From Streptomyces taklimakanensis (GTDB lineage: Bacteria > Actinomycetota > Actinomycetes > Streptomycetales > Streptomycetaceae): DNA of 64,000 nucleotides. The stretch covers positions 3,784,001-3,848,000 of the forward strand of contig NZ_WIXO01000001.1 of NCBI RefSeq assembly GCF_009709575.1, read 5' to 3'. The translations under genes were made by a program, and so were the position numbers. Shown here in pieces: positions 7,401 through 15,952 of this stretch; the stretch's first letter is position 1, and each line of letters starts with the position of its first letter. Below the pieces are notes generated by a model. It was given only the letters and a program-made list of their open reading frames with translations. It was not told the DNA's origin and searched no databases.

Positions 7401-8957
7401 ATGGATATGCAGCACCGCGTAGTGGTCGGCCCCTCCGGCACCACCGCCGAGGACGTCGTCGCCGTCGCCCGGGGCCTGGCACGCGTCGAGCTCTCCGAGG
7501 AGGCGCTCGACGCCCTGGCGGCCGCCCGCCGGGTCGTCGACGCCCTGGCGGCCGAGCCCGAGCCCGTCTACGGCGTCTCCACCGGCTTCGGCGCCCTCGC
7601 CGTCCGGCACATCCCCACCGAACTGCGCGTACAGCTCCAGCGCAACATCGTCCGCTCGCACGCCGCCGGGATGGGCCCGCACGTGGAGCGCGAGGTGGTG
7701 CGGGCCCTGATGTTCCTGCGACTGAAGACCCTCGCCTCCGGGCACACCGGGGTGCGGCCCGAGGTGGCCGGTGCCCTGGCCGGGCTGCTCAACGCGGGAA
7801 TCACGCCCGTCGTCCACGAGTACGGCTCGCTCGGCTGCTCGGGGGACCTGGCGCCGCTGTCCCACTGCGCGCTGGTCCTGATGGGCGAGGGAGAGGCCGA
7901 GGGGCCCGACGGGCGGGTGCGCCCGGCGGCCGAGCTGCTGGCCGAGCACGGTCTGGCCCCCGTGGAGCTGCGGGAGAAGGAGGGCCTGGCGCTCCTCAAC
8001 GGCACCGACGGCATGCTGGGCATGCTGGTGATGGCCTGCGCCGATCTCGCCCGGCTGCTCACCAGCGCCGACATCACCGCCGCCCTGACCCTGGAGGCGC
8101 TCCTGGGCACCGAGCGGGTGCTCGCGCCCGAGCTGCACGCCGTCCGGCCGCACCCCGGCCAGGCCGCGTCCGCTGCCAACATGCTGAAGGTCCTGGAGGG
8201 CTCCGGACTCACCGGCCACCACCAGGACGACGCCCCGCGCGTGCAGGACGCCTACTCGGTGCGCTGCGCCCCGCAGGTCGCGGGCGCGGGGCGCGACACC
8301 CTGGCGCACGCCCGGACCGTCGCCGAGCGGGAACTGGCGGCGGCCGTGGACAACCCGGTGGTCCTCCCCGGAGCCGGCAGGGTGGAGTCCAACGGCAACT
8401 TCCACGGCGCGCCCGTCGCCTACGCGCTGGACTTCCTCGCCATCGCCGCCGCCGACCTGGCCTCGATCACCGAACGCCGCACCGACCGGCTGCTGGACCG
8501 CAACCGCAGCCACGGACTGCCGCCCTTCCTGGCGGACGACGCCGGAGTGGACTCGGGCCTGATGATCGCCCAGTACACCCAGGCCGCCCTGGTGAGCGAG
8601 ATGAAGCGGCTGGCCGTCCCGGCCTCGGTGGACTCGATCCCGTCCTCGGCGATGCAGGAGGACCACGTCTCGATGGGCTGGTCGGCCGCCCGCAAGCTGC
8701 GCACCGTCGTGGAGAACCTGGCCCGTGTGGTGGCCGTCGAGCTCCACGCCGCCACCCGCGCGATCGAGCTGCGCGCCGCCGACGGCCTGACCCCCTCGCC
8801 CGCCGCCTCGGCCGTGGTGGCCGCCGTGCGGGAGGCGGGCACCACGGGGCCGGGGCAGGACCGTTTCCTGGCGCCGGAACTGGCGGCCGCGGAGGCGTTC
8901 GTGCGCGGGGGAGGGCTGGTGGCGGCGGCCGAGGCCGTCACCGGGCCGCTGGCGTGA
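7401..8957 (+). CDS. hutH: histidine ammonia-lyase
   Basis: 518 residues from ATG 7401. It carries the aromatic amino-acid ammonia-lyase core: YGVSTGFGAL, QRNIVRSHAAGMG, and the cofactor-forming tripeptide in SLGCSGDLAPLSH, where C-S-G (Ser147) replaces the more common A-S-G, as I recall for other Streptomyces HutH. Further on are NGTDGMLGML, VQDAYSVRCAPQV, ESNGNFHG and SSAMQEDHVSMGW. It deaminates L-histidine to urocanate, the first step of histidine use. A GTG at 7389 would add four residues, but ATG 7401 agrees with remembered homologues and with the promoter at 7364-7392. The 3' end overlaps the convergent LAXTG gene by 20 bases. No other hut genes are in the window. Confidence 0.95.
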   Translation: MDMQHRVVVGPSGTTAEDVVAVARGLARVELSEEALDALAAARRVVDALAAEPEPVYGVSTGFGALAVRHIPTELRVQLQRNIVRSHAAGMGPHVEREVVRALMFLRLKTLASGHTGVRPEVAGALAGLLNAGITPVVHEYGSLGCSGDLAPLSHCALVLMGEGEAEGPDGRVRPAAELLAEHGLAPVELREKEGLALLNGTDGMLGMLVMACADLARLLTSADITAALTLEALLGTERVLAPELHAVRPHPGQAASAANMLKVLEGSGLTGHHQDDAPRVQDAYSVRCAPQVAGAGRDTLAHARTVAERELAAAVDNPVVLPGAGRVESNGNFHGAPVAYALDFLAIAAADLASITERRTDRLLDRNRSHGLPPFLADDAGVDSGLMIAQYTQAALVSEMKRLAVPASVDSIPSSAMQEDHVSMGWSAARKLRTVVENLARVVAVELHAATRAIELRAADGLTPSPAASAVVAAVREAGTTGPGQDRFLAPELAAAEAFVRGGGLVAAAEAVTGPLA

Positions 8958-9264
8958 GCCCCTCGCGTCCGGAGCGGATGCGGGCGTGGGCCAGCAGGGC
9001 CGCGCCCGCGCCGAGGAAGCCGAGGCCGCCGGCGAGGTAGGGCGTGGTGTCGAAGCTTCCGGTGTCGGCCAGTTCGGCCCCGTCCCCGAAGGTGCCGGGG
9101 GTGGTCGTTCCGGACTGGGCCGGTACGGCGTCCTGTGTCCGCGACGCGGCGGATCGCGTGTGGGCGTCCTCGCCGGTGGCGTTCGCGGACGGTACGAACC
9201 ACAGGCCGCACAGCAGGCCGCCCGCCACGGCGGCGGTCATCAGCGGTCGGCGGTGTGCTCGCAC
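8938..9264 (-). CDS. small LAXTG-motif sortase-anchored surface protein
   Basis: 108 residues from a GTG at 9264 preceded by AGGGGGC. It has an n-region RAHRR, a hydrophobic signal helix ending near VPSANA (residue 29), a short Thr/Ser/Gly-rich mature part (30-63), then LADTG (65-69), a hydrophobic stretch (about 76-93) and the basic tail HARIRSGR. This is the layout of a class E sortase substrate of high-GC Gram-positive bacteria, so the product should be exported and linked to peptidoglycan. The mature segment is only about 35 residues, too small for an enzyme; a linker or coat role is possible. It ends inside the 3' end of hutH on the opposite strand. An upstream ATG at 9318 lacks a ribosome site. 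Confidence 0.75.
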   Translation of the reverse strand: MRAHRRPLMTAAVAGGLLCGLWFVPSANATGEDAHTRSAASRTQDAVPAQSGTTTPGTFGDGAELADTGSFDTTPYLAGGLGFLGAGAALLAHARIRSGREGLTPAAR

Positions 9265-9675
9265 GGAGAGCCCCCTAGCGTGCAGCGGATGGGAGGTGCG
9301 GTGACCGATGCTAGTCACGGCGGCGCGCCGAGTGAAGTGCGGTCCGCGGGTTCGACCTCCCAGAAAGCGACAGAACGGTCATAACCCGACATGTATGGAT
9401 CAAGGCGTGATAATCGGGGTTGTGTGATCGGGCGTCAACATGCCGCGGATGCCCGGGGGCATCCGGGAGTGTGAGGGAGATCCCCGCCCGGGACGGGAAC
9501 CCCTGGCGCCGAAAGGGTGTCTTACCCCACAGTCTTACCCTGGGTGGAACGGGTCACAGCTCCCTTGCGTTCTCGTGTGTGCGGCGGTGGGGTGGTTGTC
9601 CCGCTTTACTCTCACCGGACGGCGCGGGACGCGGCACGGGAGCCGGAGGTTCGCAAGCGGATGGAGAAGTGTGTG
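9265..9675 (+). promoter_or_regulatory. intergenic region with probable promoter and long leader of the L,D-transpeptidase gene
   Basis: The 411-base gap lies between divergent genes. It contains an AT-richer patch at 9375-9425. CCGACA (9386-9391), a 17-base spacer and GATAAT (9409-9414) suggest a start near 9421 and a leader of about 250 bases. Near 9522-9551 is a repeated CTTACCC. Short dyads occur, but I could not match the leader to a known riboswitch. Confidence 0.4.
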
Positions 9676-10938
9676 ATGACGGACGGCAAGCGCCGCAAGG
9701 GTGTCGTGGTGGCGGCCGCGGTGCTCAGCGGGGTACTCGCACTGACCGCGTGCGGCGGTGACGGCGGCGGCGGCGACTCCGACTCCGACGCGGGCAAGAA
9801 GCAGGAGAAGGGGCAGGCCCAGGTGGACCGGGCGGCGGCCGAGGAGGCCTCGGACGCCCGAATAGTCATCACCCCCAAGGACGGCTCGGACAACACCAGC
9901 ATCAACGCGGTCGGGGTCTCGGTGGAGGGCGGCAAGCTCACCTCGGTGACCATGAAGGCCGCGGCGACGGGTCAGGAGGTGGCGGGCACCCTGGCCGCCG
10001 ACGGCACCAGTTGGAAGCCCGACGGCCAACTGGAGCGCTCCACCCGGTACACGATCTCGGCCAAGGCCGAGGACCCCGAGGGACGCACGGTCCACGGGAA
10101 CTCGACCTTCACCACGGTCTCGCCCGAAAACAGCTTCATTGGGTACTTCACGCCCGAGGACGGCTCCACCGTGGGCGTGGGCATGCCGGTGTCGATCAAC
10201 TTCGACAAGGGGATCACCAACCGGAAGCTCGTCCAGTCCTCGATCGAGGTCAACTCCACCAGCGGCCAGGAGATCGTCGGCCACTGGTTCAGCGACACGC
10301 GCCTGGACTTCCGTCCGAAGGACTACTGGAAGGCCGGCTCCAAGGTCACCGTCGACCTCAACCTCGACGGCGTCGAGGGCGCCGAGGGCATCACCGGCGT
10401 CCAGGACAAGAGCTTCAGCTTCACCGTCGGCCGCTCCCAGGTCAGCACGGTCGACGTGAAGTCCAAGACCATGGAGGTCGTCCGGGACGGCAAGACGATC
10501 AGGACCGTCAAGATCTCCGCGGGCGCGCCCGAGACCCCGACCTACAACGGTCAGATGGTGATCTCCGAGAAGTTCGAGGAGACCCGGATGGACGGCGCCA
10601 CGGTCGGCTTCACCGACGACGACGGCAAGGGCGAGTACGACATCCCCGACGTGCCGCACGCCATGCGCCTGTCGACCTCCGGCACCTTCATCCACGGCAA
10701 CTACTGGGGTGCCGACTCGATCTTCGGCAGCGCCAACACCAGCCACGGCTGCGTGGGCCTGAACGACGTCAAGGGCGGCGACGACCCCAACCAGGACGCG
10801 GCCTGGTTCTTCGACAACTCCCTGCTCGGCGACCTGGTCATCGTGAAGAACTCGCCGGACAAGCAGATCGCCCCGCACAACGGCCTCAACGGCTGGAACA
10901 TGTCCTGGGAGGACTGGAAGGCCGGCTCGGCCCTCTGA
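9676..10938 (+). CDS. lipoprotein L,D-transpeptidase (YkuD domain)
   Basis: 420 residues from ATG 9676, placed after GGAGAAG. A lipoprotein signal peptide ends in the lipobox LTAC with Cys26, followed by a Gly/Asp/Ser linker. Residues about 60-245 hold two Ig-like beta domains (VITPKDG, then GYFTPEDGSTVGVGMPVSINFDKGI), as in mycobacterial LdtMt2-type enzymes. The catalytic domain (about 250-400) carries the HGNYWG strand and SHGCVGLND with catalytic Cys359 and His357 nearby. It should form 3-3 cross-links in peptidoglycan at the outer membrane face. It probably has its own promoter with a long leader and is closed by a 19-bp hairpin. Earlier in-frame starts lack the lipoprotein geometry. Confidence 0.93.
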   Translation: MTDGKRRKGVVVAAAVLSGVLALTACGGDGGGGDSDSDAGKKQEKGQAQVDRAAAEEASDARIVITPKDGSDNTSINAVGVSVEGGKLTSVTMKAAATGQEVAGTLAADGTSWKPDGQLERSTRYTISAKAEDPEGRTVHGNSTFTTVSPENSFIGYFTPEDGSTVGVGMPVSINFDKGITNRKLVQSSIEVNSTSGQEIVGHWFSDTRLDFRPKDYWKAGSKVTVDLNLDGVEGAEGITGVQDKSFSFTVGRSQVSTVDVKSKTMEVVRDGKTIRTVKISAGAPETPTYNGQMVISEKFEETRMDGATVGFTDDDGKGEYDIPDVPHAMRLSTSGTFIHGNYWGADSIFGSANTSHGCVGLNDVKGGDDPNQDAAWFFDNSLLGDLVIVKNSPDKQIAPHNGLNGWNMSWEDWKAGSAL

Positions 10939-10981
10939 CGGGCCGTCGGGCCCCTGCCCGACGACACACCGGGAACCATCC

Positions 10982-11034
10982 CGCCGAAGGCGGCGGACGC
11001 GGCGCACGGCGCACGGCGTCCGCCGCCTTCGGCG
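10982..11034 (+). terminator. strong hairpin after the L,D-transpeptidase gene
   Basis: Perfect 19-base arms (10982-11000 and 11016-11034) with a 15-base loop, 44 bases past the stop codon. Confidence 0.8.
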
Positions 11035-11259
11035 TCCTCCGGGGCCTTCGGCGCCTGGCCGTCCCCGAGCCGGTGCCGCGCCCGCCCTCACCGGGCGGGG
11101 CCGCCCCCGGCCGGTGAGGGACGTCGCTCTCCGGGGCGCCGGATGGAACTCCAGTCCCATATGGCGTCATATGGTGCCGGCGCGGCGGCCTCCCGCAGAC
11201 TGAGCGCCGGGGGCCGTCCGGCTCCCCGCGCAGGGTGAATCGCCTCGCCAGGGGGAGAG
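11035..11259 (+). promoter_or_regulatory. upstream region of the S8 protease gene with paired CATATGG repeats
   Basis: The gap between the preceding terminator and the protease start is mostly GC-rich. It contains two copies of CATATGG (11158-11164 and 11168-11174) spaced one helical turn apart, about 90 bases before the start. Such phased repeats may bind an activator or repressor. I see no convincing -35/-10 pair. Confidence 0.3.
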
Positions 11260-14200
11260 TTGACGCATCGGAAGAGAGCGGGCGTCGCCGCGATAGCCAC
11301 GGTTGTGGCCATCGCACTGACGACGGGGCCGACCACCACGTCGTCCGCCGCCCCGAGGACACCGCCGGCCGGGTCCGGTTCCCCGGCGGGAACCGACCGC
11401 GCGGCGCCCGACGCCCCCGAGGCCCCGAAGACCCCGAAGTCCCCGAAACCCCCGAAGACCCCGAAGCACCGCACCGTCACGCTCATCACCGGCGACCGGG
11501 TACTGCTCGACCGCTCCGGCGAGGTCGTCGGGATGATCCGGGCCAAGGGGCGCGAAGGGGTCCCCGTCCAGGTCGTGCGCGCCGGGGGGCACACCCACGT
11601 GATCCCGAGGGACGCGCTCGGCCTCATCCACGAACGCAGGCTCGACCGGCGGCTGTTCGACGTCACCGAACTCGACCGCGAGCAGTACCGCGCCAGGACC
11701 GGGAACGGCGTTCCGGTCATCGTCACCTACCAGGGCACCGAGCCGGCGGCCAAGGCCGAACTGCACGCCGCGGCCGACCCCACCGTGCGCGCCACCCTCC
11801 GTTCCGTCAACGGCGAGGCGCTGACCGTCCCCGAGGACACCGTCGCCGCCGCCTGGACGGCCCTGACCCGCCCCGCCACCGAGGTCGGACGGCTCGCCGC
11901 GGCCCCCGGGGTCGCCACCGTCTCGCTCGACGGCCTCCACCGGGCGACGCTCGACCGGAGCGTCGCCCGGATCGGCGCCCCCACCGCGTGGAAGGCCGGC
12001 CACGACGGCACCGGTGTCACCATCGCCGTCCTCGACACCGGCATCGACGACACGCACGAGGACTTCGCCGGCCGGATCGTCGCGGAGCGGAACTTCTCCG
12101 CGGCCGAGGACGCCGAGGACCGCCACGGACACGGCACCCACGTCGCCTCCATCGCGGCCGGCAGCGGCGCGAGGTCCGGCGGTCGCCACAGGGGCGTCGC
12201 CCCCGGGGCCGGACTGCTCAACGCCAAGGTGCTCGACGACGACGGCTACGGCAGCGACTCGGAGATCATCGAGGGCATGGAGTGGGCCGTGGCGCGGGGC
12301 GCCAGGGTCGTCAACCTCAGCCTCGGCGACATCGACACCCCCGGGATCGACCCGATGGAGGAGGCCGTCAACCGGCTGTCGAAGGACAGCGGCGCCCTCT
12401 TCGTCGTCGCGGCGGGCAACGCGGGACCCGACGCCTCCACGGTCGGCACCCCGGGCAGCGCGGACGCCGCGCTGACGGTCGGCGCCGTCGACGGGGACGA
12501 CGGACTCGCGGACTTCTCCTCGGTCGGCCCCCGCGTCGGCGACGGCGCGGTCAAGCCCGACCTGACCGCGCCCGGCGTGGACATCGGCGCCGCCGCGGCC
12601 GAGAACAGCGTCGTCCAGCGGGAGGGCACCCCGGTCGCCGACGGCTACGTCGCCCTCTCCGGCACCTCCATGGCCGCCCCGCACGTCGCGGGCGCCGCCG
12701 CGCTGCTGGCCCAGCGGCACCCCGACTGGACCGGTGAGCGCCTCAAGGGCGCGCTGACCTCCTCCGCCGTGCCGGCCAAGGGGCACACCCCCTTCCGGCA
12801 GGGAACGGGCCGGGTGGACGTGGCCGCGGCCCTGAGGCAGGCGGTCGTCGCCGAGCCGGTGTCGATCGGCTTCGGCACCGCCCGGTGGCCGCACCACGAC
12901 GACGAGCCGATCACCAGAGCCGTCACCTACCGGAACCTCGGCGACCGGGCCGTCACCCTGGAGCTGGCCGCGACGGGCACCGACCCGGAGGGCGGGGCCG
13001 CGCCACGCGGCATGTTCACCCTCTCCGCCGAGCGGGTCACCGTCCCCGCCGGCGGCACGGCCTCGGTCCGCGTCACCGCCGACACCCGCCTCGGCGGCGA
13101 CCTCGACGGCGCCTACGGACTGGTGATCACCGCGACCGGCGGCGGCCGGACCGTCCGCACCGCGGGCGCCGTCGACCGCGAGGTCGAGTCCTACGACCTG
13201 ACCGTGCGCGCCGTCGGCCGCGACGGCGGACCGACCGGCCACTGGGAGGGTTCCCTGTTCCCGCACACCGGCGACGCGCCCGTCGTCCTCCGGGGGGACG
13301 ACGGCACCGCCACCGTGCGCATGCCCAGGGGCGACTACACCCTCTCCGGCGAACTCCCCGTGCCGGGGAGGGACGGGGGCCGCATCGACGGCCTGGACTG
13401 GCTCGTCGCCCCCGCCGTCAGGCTCACCGGGAACACCGCGATCACCCTCGACGCGCGCAGGGCCAGGCCGGTCACGATGACGGTGCCGAGCGGCAGGGCC
13501 CGACAGACCGAACTGGCCGTCACGTTCGACCTCCACACCGCGGAGGGGTACGTCGGTCTCGTCAACTCCGCGCCCGACCTGCCCCGGGGATTCCGCACCG
13601 CACGGATCGGCCCGGTGCCGAAGGGCGCCGAGATCGAGGCCGCCGCCACCACCACCTGGGTCAACGGCAGCACCGAGTACCACGCCGCCCACAGCCGGCG
13701 GGGGAGCTTCTACACCGGGCTCACCCTGCGCACCGGCAGGTCGGAGATGGCCCGGCTGGTCGTCTCCCAGGCCGCCACGGCCCCCGGACGCACCGGCGTG
13801 CTGATGACCACGGCGGACACCGCCGCCTGGGCCTCCGAGACCGGGCACACCATCCCGCGCGTCTCGACGGTGTACGTCAGGACCCAGGGAACCCGCTGGT
13901 CCCAGAGCTTCCTGCAGACGAACGAGGCCGGCGAGTGGGAGGCCGAGTACCACGGCGGGGAGCGCTCCTACACGGCGGGCAGGAGCTACCACCACGCCTT
14001 CAACAACGGAGTCTTCGGTCCGAACCTGCGGCGGGGGGAGGGCGGGGTCTTCCGGGACGGCGACTTCCTGTACGGGAGCGTGAACCCGCTCTCGGACGGC
14101 GCCGGTCACCTCGGCGGCAGCGACCACGACAGGGCGACCACGACCCTGTACCGCAACGGTGGGAAGTACGCGACCAGGAACGAGATCCTGGACCACACCG

Positions 14201-14634
14201 AGTTCACCCTGCCCAAGGGCAAGGCGACGTACAGACTGGTCACCACCGTCGAGCGCAGCGGCCCCTCGAAGCTGAGCCGCAGGGTGAGCGCCGCCTACAC
14301 CTTCACCTCGGGCCGCACCTCCGAGGAGACCGCGATCCCGGTGTCGGCCGTGCGCTTCGCGCCGAAACTGAGGCTGGACGGCACCTCCAGGGCACGGGCC
14401 ACGGTCTCCGTGCCGGTGGTCGTCCAGGGCGCGGCGGGGAGGAACCCGAAGTCGTTGACCGTGTACGTCTCCCACGACGACGGCGGGACGTGGCGGAAGC
14501 TCGCCGTCAGGAAGGGCCGGATCACGGTCGAGAATCCCGGCAGGGGCGGGAGCGTCTCCTTCCGGGCCGAGGTGAGGGACGACAGGGGCAACGCCCTGTC
14601 CCAGACGATCATCGGCGCCTACCGCACCCGGTGA
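11260..14634 (+). CDS. large secreted S8 (subtilisin-like) serine protease
   Basis: 1124 residues from a TTG start at 11260, chosen for the GGGGGAGA just upstream. Signal peptide at 1-31 (THRKR, hydrophobic helix, SSAAP). A Pro/Lys-rich linker with PKTPK-type repeats (57-69) is followed by a propeptide-like region (71-230). The peptidase domain (about 245-530) has the full catalytic set: D259 in VLDTGID, H291 in GHGTHVAS, oxyanion N387 in AAGNAGP and S470 in SGTSMAAPHVAGAA. About 590 residues follow, with beta-rich segments and no domain I recognise. An extracellular nutritional or developmental protease is likely. No transmembrane anchor is seen at the C-terminus. Confidence 0.92.
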   Translation: MTHRKRAGVAAIATVVAIALTTGPTTTSSAAPRTPPAGSGSPAGTDRAAPDAPEAPKTPKSPKPPKTPKHRTVTLITGDRVLLDRSGEVVGMIRAKGREGVPVQVVRAGGHTHVIPRDALGLIHERRLDRRLFDVTELDREQYRARTGNGVPVIVTYQGTEPAAKAELHAAADPTVRATLRSVNGEALTVPEDTVAAAWTALTRPATEVGRLAAAPGVATVSLDGLHRATLDRSVARIGAPTAWKAGHDGTGVTIAVLDTGIDDTHEDFAGRIVAERNFSAAEDAEDRHGHGTHVASIAAGSGARSGGRHRGVAPGAGLLNAKVLDDDGYGSDSEIIEGMEWAVARGARVVNLSLGDIDTPGIDPMEEAVNRLSKDSGALFVVAAGNAGPDASTVGTPGSADAALTVGAVDGDDGLADFSSVGPRVGDGAVKPDLTAPGVDIGAAAAENSVVQREGTPVADGYVALSGTSMAAPHVAGAAALLAQRHPDWTGERLKGALTSSAVPAKGHTPFRQGTGRVDVAAALRQAVVAEPVSIGFGTARWPHHDDEPITRAVTYRNLGDRAVTLELAATGTDPEGGAAPRGMFTLSAERVTVPAGGTASVRVTADTRLGGDLDGAYGLVITATGGGRTVRTAGAVDREVESYDLTVRAVGRDGGPTGHWEGSLFPHTGDAPVVLRGDDGTATVRMPRGDYTLSGELPVPGRDGGRIDGLDWLVAPAVRLTGNTAITLDARRARPVTMTVPSGRARQTELAVTFDLHTAEGYVGLVNSAPDLPRGFRTARIGPVPKGAEIEAAATTTWVNGSTEYHAAHSRRGSFYTGLTLRTGRSEMARLVVSQAATAPGRTGVLMTTADTAAWASETGHTIPRVSTVYVRTQGTRWSQSFLQTNEAGEWEAEYHGGERSYTAGRSYHHAFNNGVFGPNLRRGEGGVFRDGDFLYGSVNPLSDGAGHLGGSDHDRATTTLYRNGGKYATRNEILDHTEFTLPKGKATYRLVTTVERSGPSKLSRRVSAAYTFTSGRTSEETAIPVSAVRFAPKLRLDGTSRARATVSVPVVVQGAAGRNPKSLTVYVSHDDGGTWRKLAVRKGRITVENPGRGGSVSFRAEVRDDRGNALSQTIIGAYRTR

Positions 14635-14759
14635 CGTCCTGGAACGGAAACACCGAGGACGGATCACCCAAGAGGTGCATAACGTCCCTCCCGGCGGGGA
14701 CCCGAACGGGTGTGGGGGGATCCACGAGCACGTACGTAGACCCGAACCGCCGAAAGGAC

Positions 14760-15311
14760 GTGGCTGAAGTGAAGGTCGCCTTTCTCGTCGCCCCCGAGGG
14801 TGTGGAGCAGATCGAGCTGACCGACCCGTGGCAGGCGGTGAAGGACGCGGGTGGCACCCCGGTCCTGCTGTCCACCGACAACGGACCGGTGCAGGCGTTC
14901 GACCACCTCGACAAGGCCGACACCTTCGAGGTGGACCGGCAGGTCGCCGACGCCGAGGTCGAGGAGTACGACGGGCTGGTGCTGCCCGGAGGCGTGGCCA
15001 ACCCCGACTTCCTGCGCATGGACGAGAAGGCCGTCGCCTTCGTCCGGGAGTTCTGCCGGACCGGCAAGCCCGTCGCCGCGATCTGCCACGGGCCGTGGAC
15101 GCTGGTCGAGGCCGACGTGGTGCGCGGCCGGAAGCTCACCTCGTTCCCCAGCCTGCGCACCGACATCGCCAACGCGGGCGGCAACTGGGTCGACGAACAG
15201 GTCGTCGTCTGCACGGAGGGCCCGAACACCCTGATCACCAGCCGCAAGCCGGACGACCTCAAGGCGTTCGACGAGGCGTTCCTCAAGGAGTTCCAGACCG
15301 TCTCCGCCTGA
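14760..15311 (+). CDS. DJ-1/PfpI family protein (type 1 glutamine amidotransferase-like)
   Basis: 183 residues from GTG 14760, preceded by GAAAGGA. The fold signature is clear: KVAFLVAPEGVEQIELTDPW at the N-terminus, DGLVLPGGVANPDFLR in the middle, and the nucleophile elbow AAICHGPWTLVEA with the reactive cysteine next to His. Members of the PfpI/YhbO branch are linked to protease, glyoxalase/deglycase or general stress functions; which applies here is unknown. The C-terminal NWVDEQVVV stretch typical of the branch is present. It follows the protease gene by 125 bases and ends at a 21-bp hairpin, so it is probably a single-gene unit. Confidence 0.88.
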   Translation: MAEVKVAFLVAPEGVEQIELTDPWQAVKDAGGTPVLLSTDNGPVQAFDHLDKADTFEVDRQVADAEVEEYDGLVLPGGVANPDFLRMDEKAVAFVREFCRTGKPVAAICHGPWTLVEADVVRGRKLTSFPSLRTDIANAGGNWVDEQVVVCTEGPNTLITSRKPDDLKAFDEAFLKEFQTVSA

Positions 15312-15327
15312 CCGCCGGGCCGGACGC

Positions 15328-15372
15328 GCGCGCGGAGGGACCGCCCGTGGAACGGGCGGTCCCTCCGCGCGC
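15328..15372 (+). terminator. 21-bp hairpin with 3-base loop after the PfpI gene
   Basis: The arms 15328-15348 and 15352-15372 are perfect complements around GGA, 17 bases past the stop. Confidence 0.85.
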
Positions 15373-15480
15373 TCCCGGCCGGTGGCCGGGAGCGCGGCAT
15401 GACCCGACAGGTCATCGACTCCGGCCGCGCGGCGCGGAAGGATCACCGCTGTCCATACCGGCCCGACCTCGGGAGGAGAC

Positions 15481-15852
15481 ATGACCGCCTACGCCATCGC
15501 CCACCTCCGGAACCACCCCGGCCCCCACCCGGACGTGATCGCCTACCTGGAGCGCATCCAGGACACCCTGGAGCCCTTCGCCGGCCGCTTCCGCGTTCAC
15601 GGCGGCCCGATGGAGGTGCGGGAGGGCGAGTGGCCCGGGAACGTGGTGGTGATCGAGTTCCCGTCGATGGAGCGGGCCCGCGCCTGGTACGACTCGGAGG
15701 CGTACCAGGAGATCCTGCCGCTGCGCACCGACCACATCGACAGCACGGCCTTCCTCGTGGAGGGCGTCGGTCCCGGCTACCACCCGAGGCGGAAGGCCGA
15801 GGCGATGCGCCGGGCGGCGGACGCCCGACCCTCCGCCCCGGCCGCTTCGTGA
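15481..15852 (+). CDS. DUF1330 family protein
   Basis: 123 residues from ATG 15481 behind GGGAGGAGAC. Small ferredoxin-like alpha/beta fold of the DUF1330 family: AYAIAHLR at the N-terminus, HGGPMEVREGEWPGNVVVIEFPSMERARAWYDSEAYQ in the middle (residues about 40-76). Members are dimeric cytoplasmic proteins of uncertain role, related in fold to EthD and antibiotic monooxygenase domains. The C-terminal 25 residues are Arg/Ala-rich and outside the family core. It is flanked by its own promoter-sized gap and a shared terminator with convergent msrA. No function is claimed. Confidence 0.85.
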   Translation: MTAYAIAHLRNHPGPHPDVIAYLERIQDTLEPFAGRFRVHGGPMEVREGEWPGNVVVIEFPSMERARAWYDSEAYQEILPLRTDHIDSTAFLVEGVGPGYHPRRKAEAMRRAADARPSAPAAS

Positions 15853-15901
15853 CAGTTCGTTACAGTTCGTGACAGAGGGCCCCTGGCGGCCTTCCGGCGG
15901 T

Positions 15902-15938
15902 CGTCCGCCGTCGTCCGGGCGAGTGACGACGGCGGACG
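15902..15938. terminator. bidirectional hairpin between the DUF1330 gene and msrA
   Basis: Perfect 14-base arms (15902-15915 and 15925-15938) with a 9-base loop in the gap between convergent genes. Confidence 0.75.
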
Positions 15939-15952
15939 GTCCGACCGGTCGG

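Noticed and set aside
12885..14759. Upstream extension of the PfpI frame through the protease gene
   Set aside because: It is the alternate frame of the protease; the PfpI family N-terminus begins at 14760 after a ribosome site.
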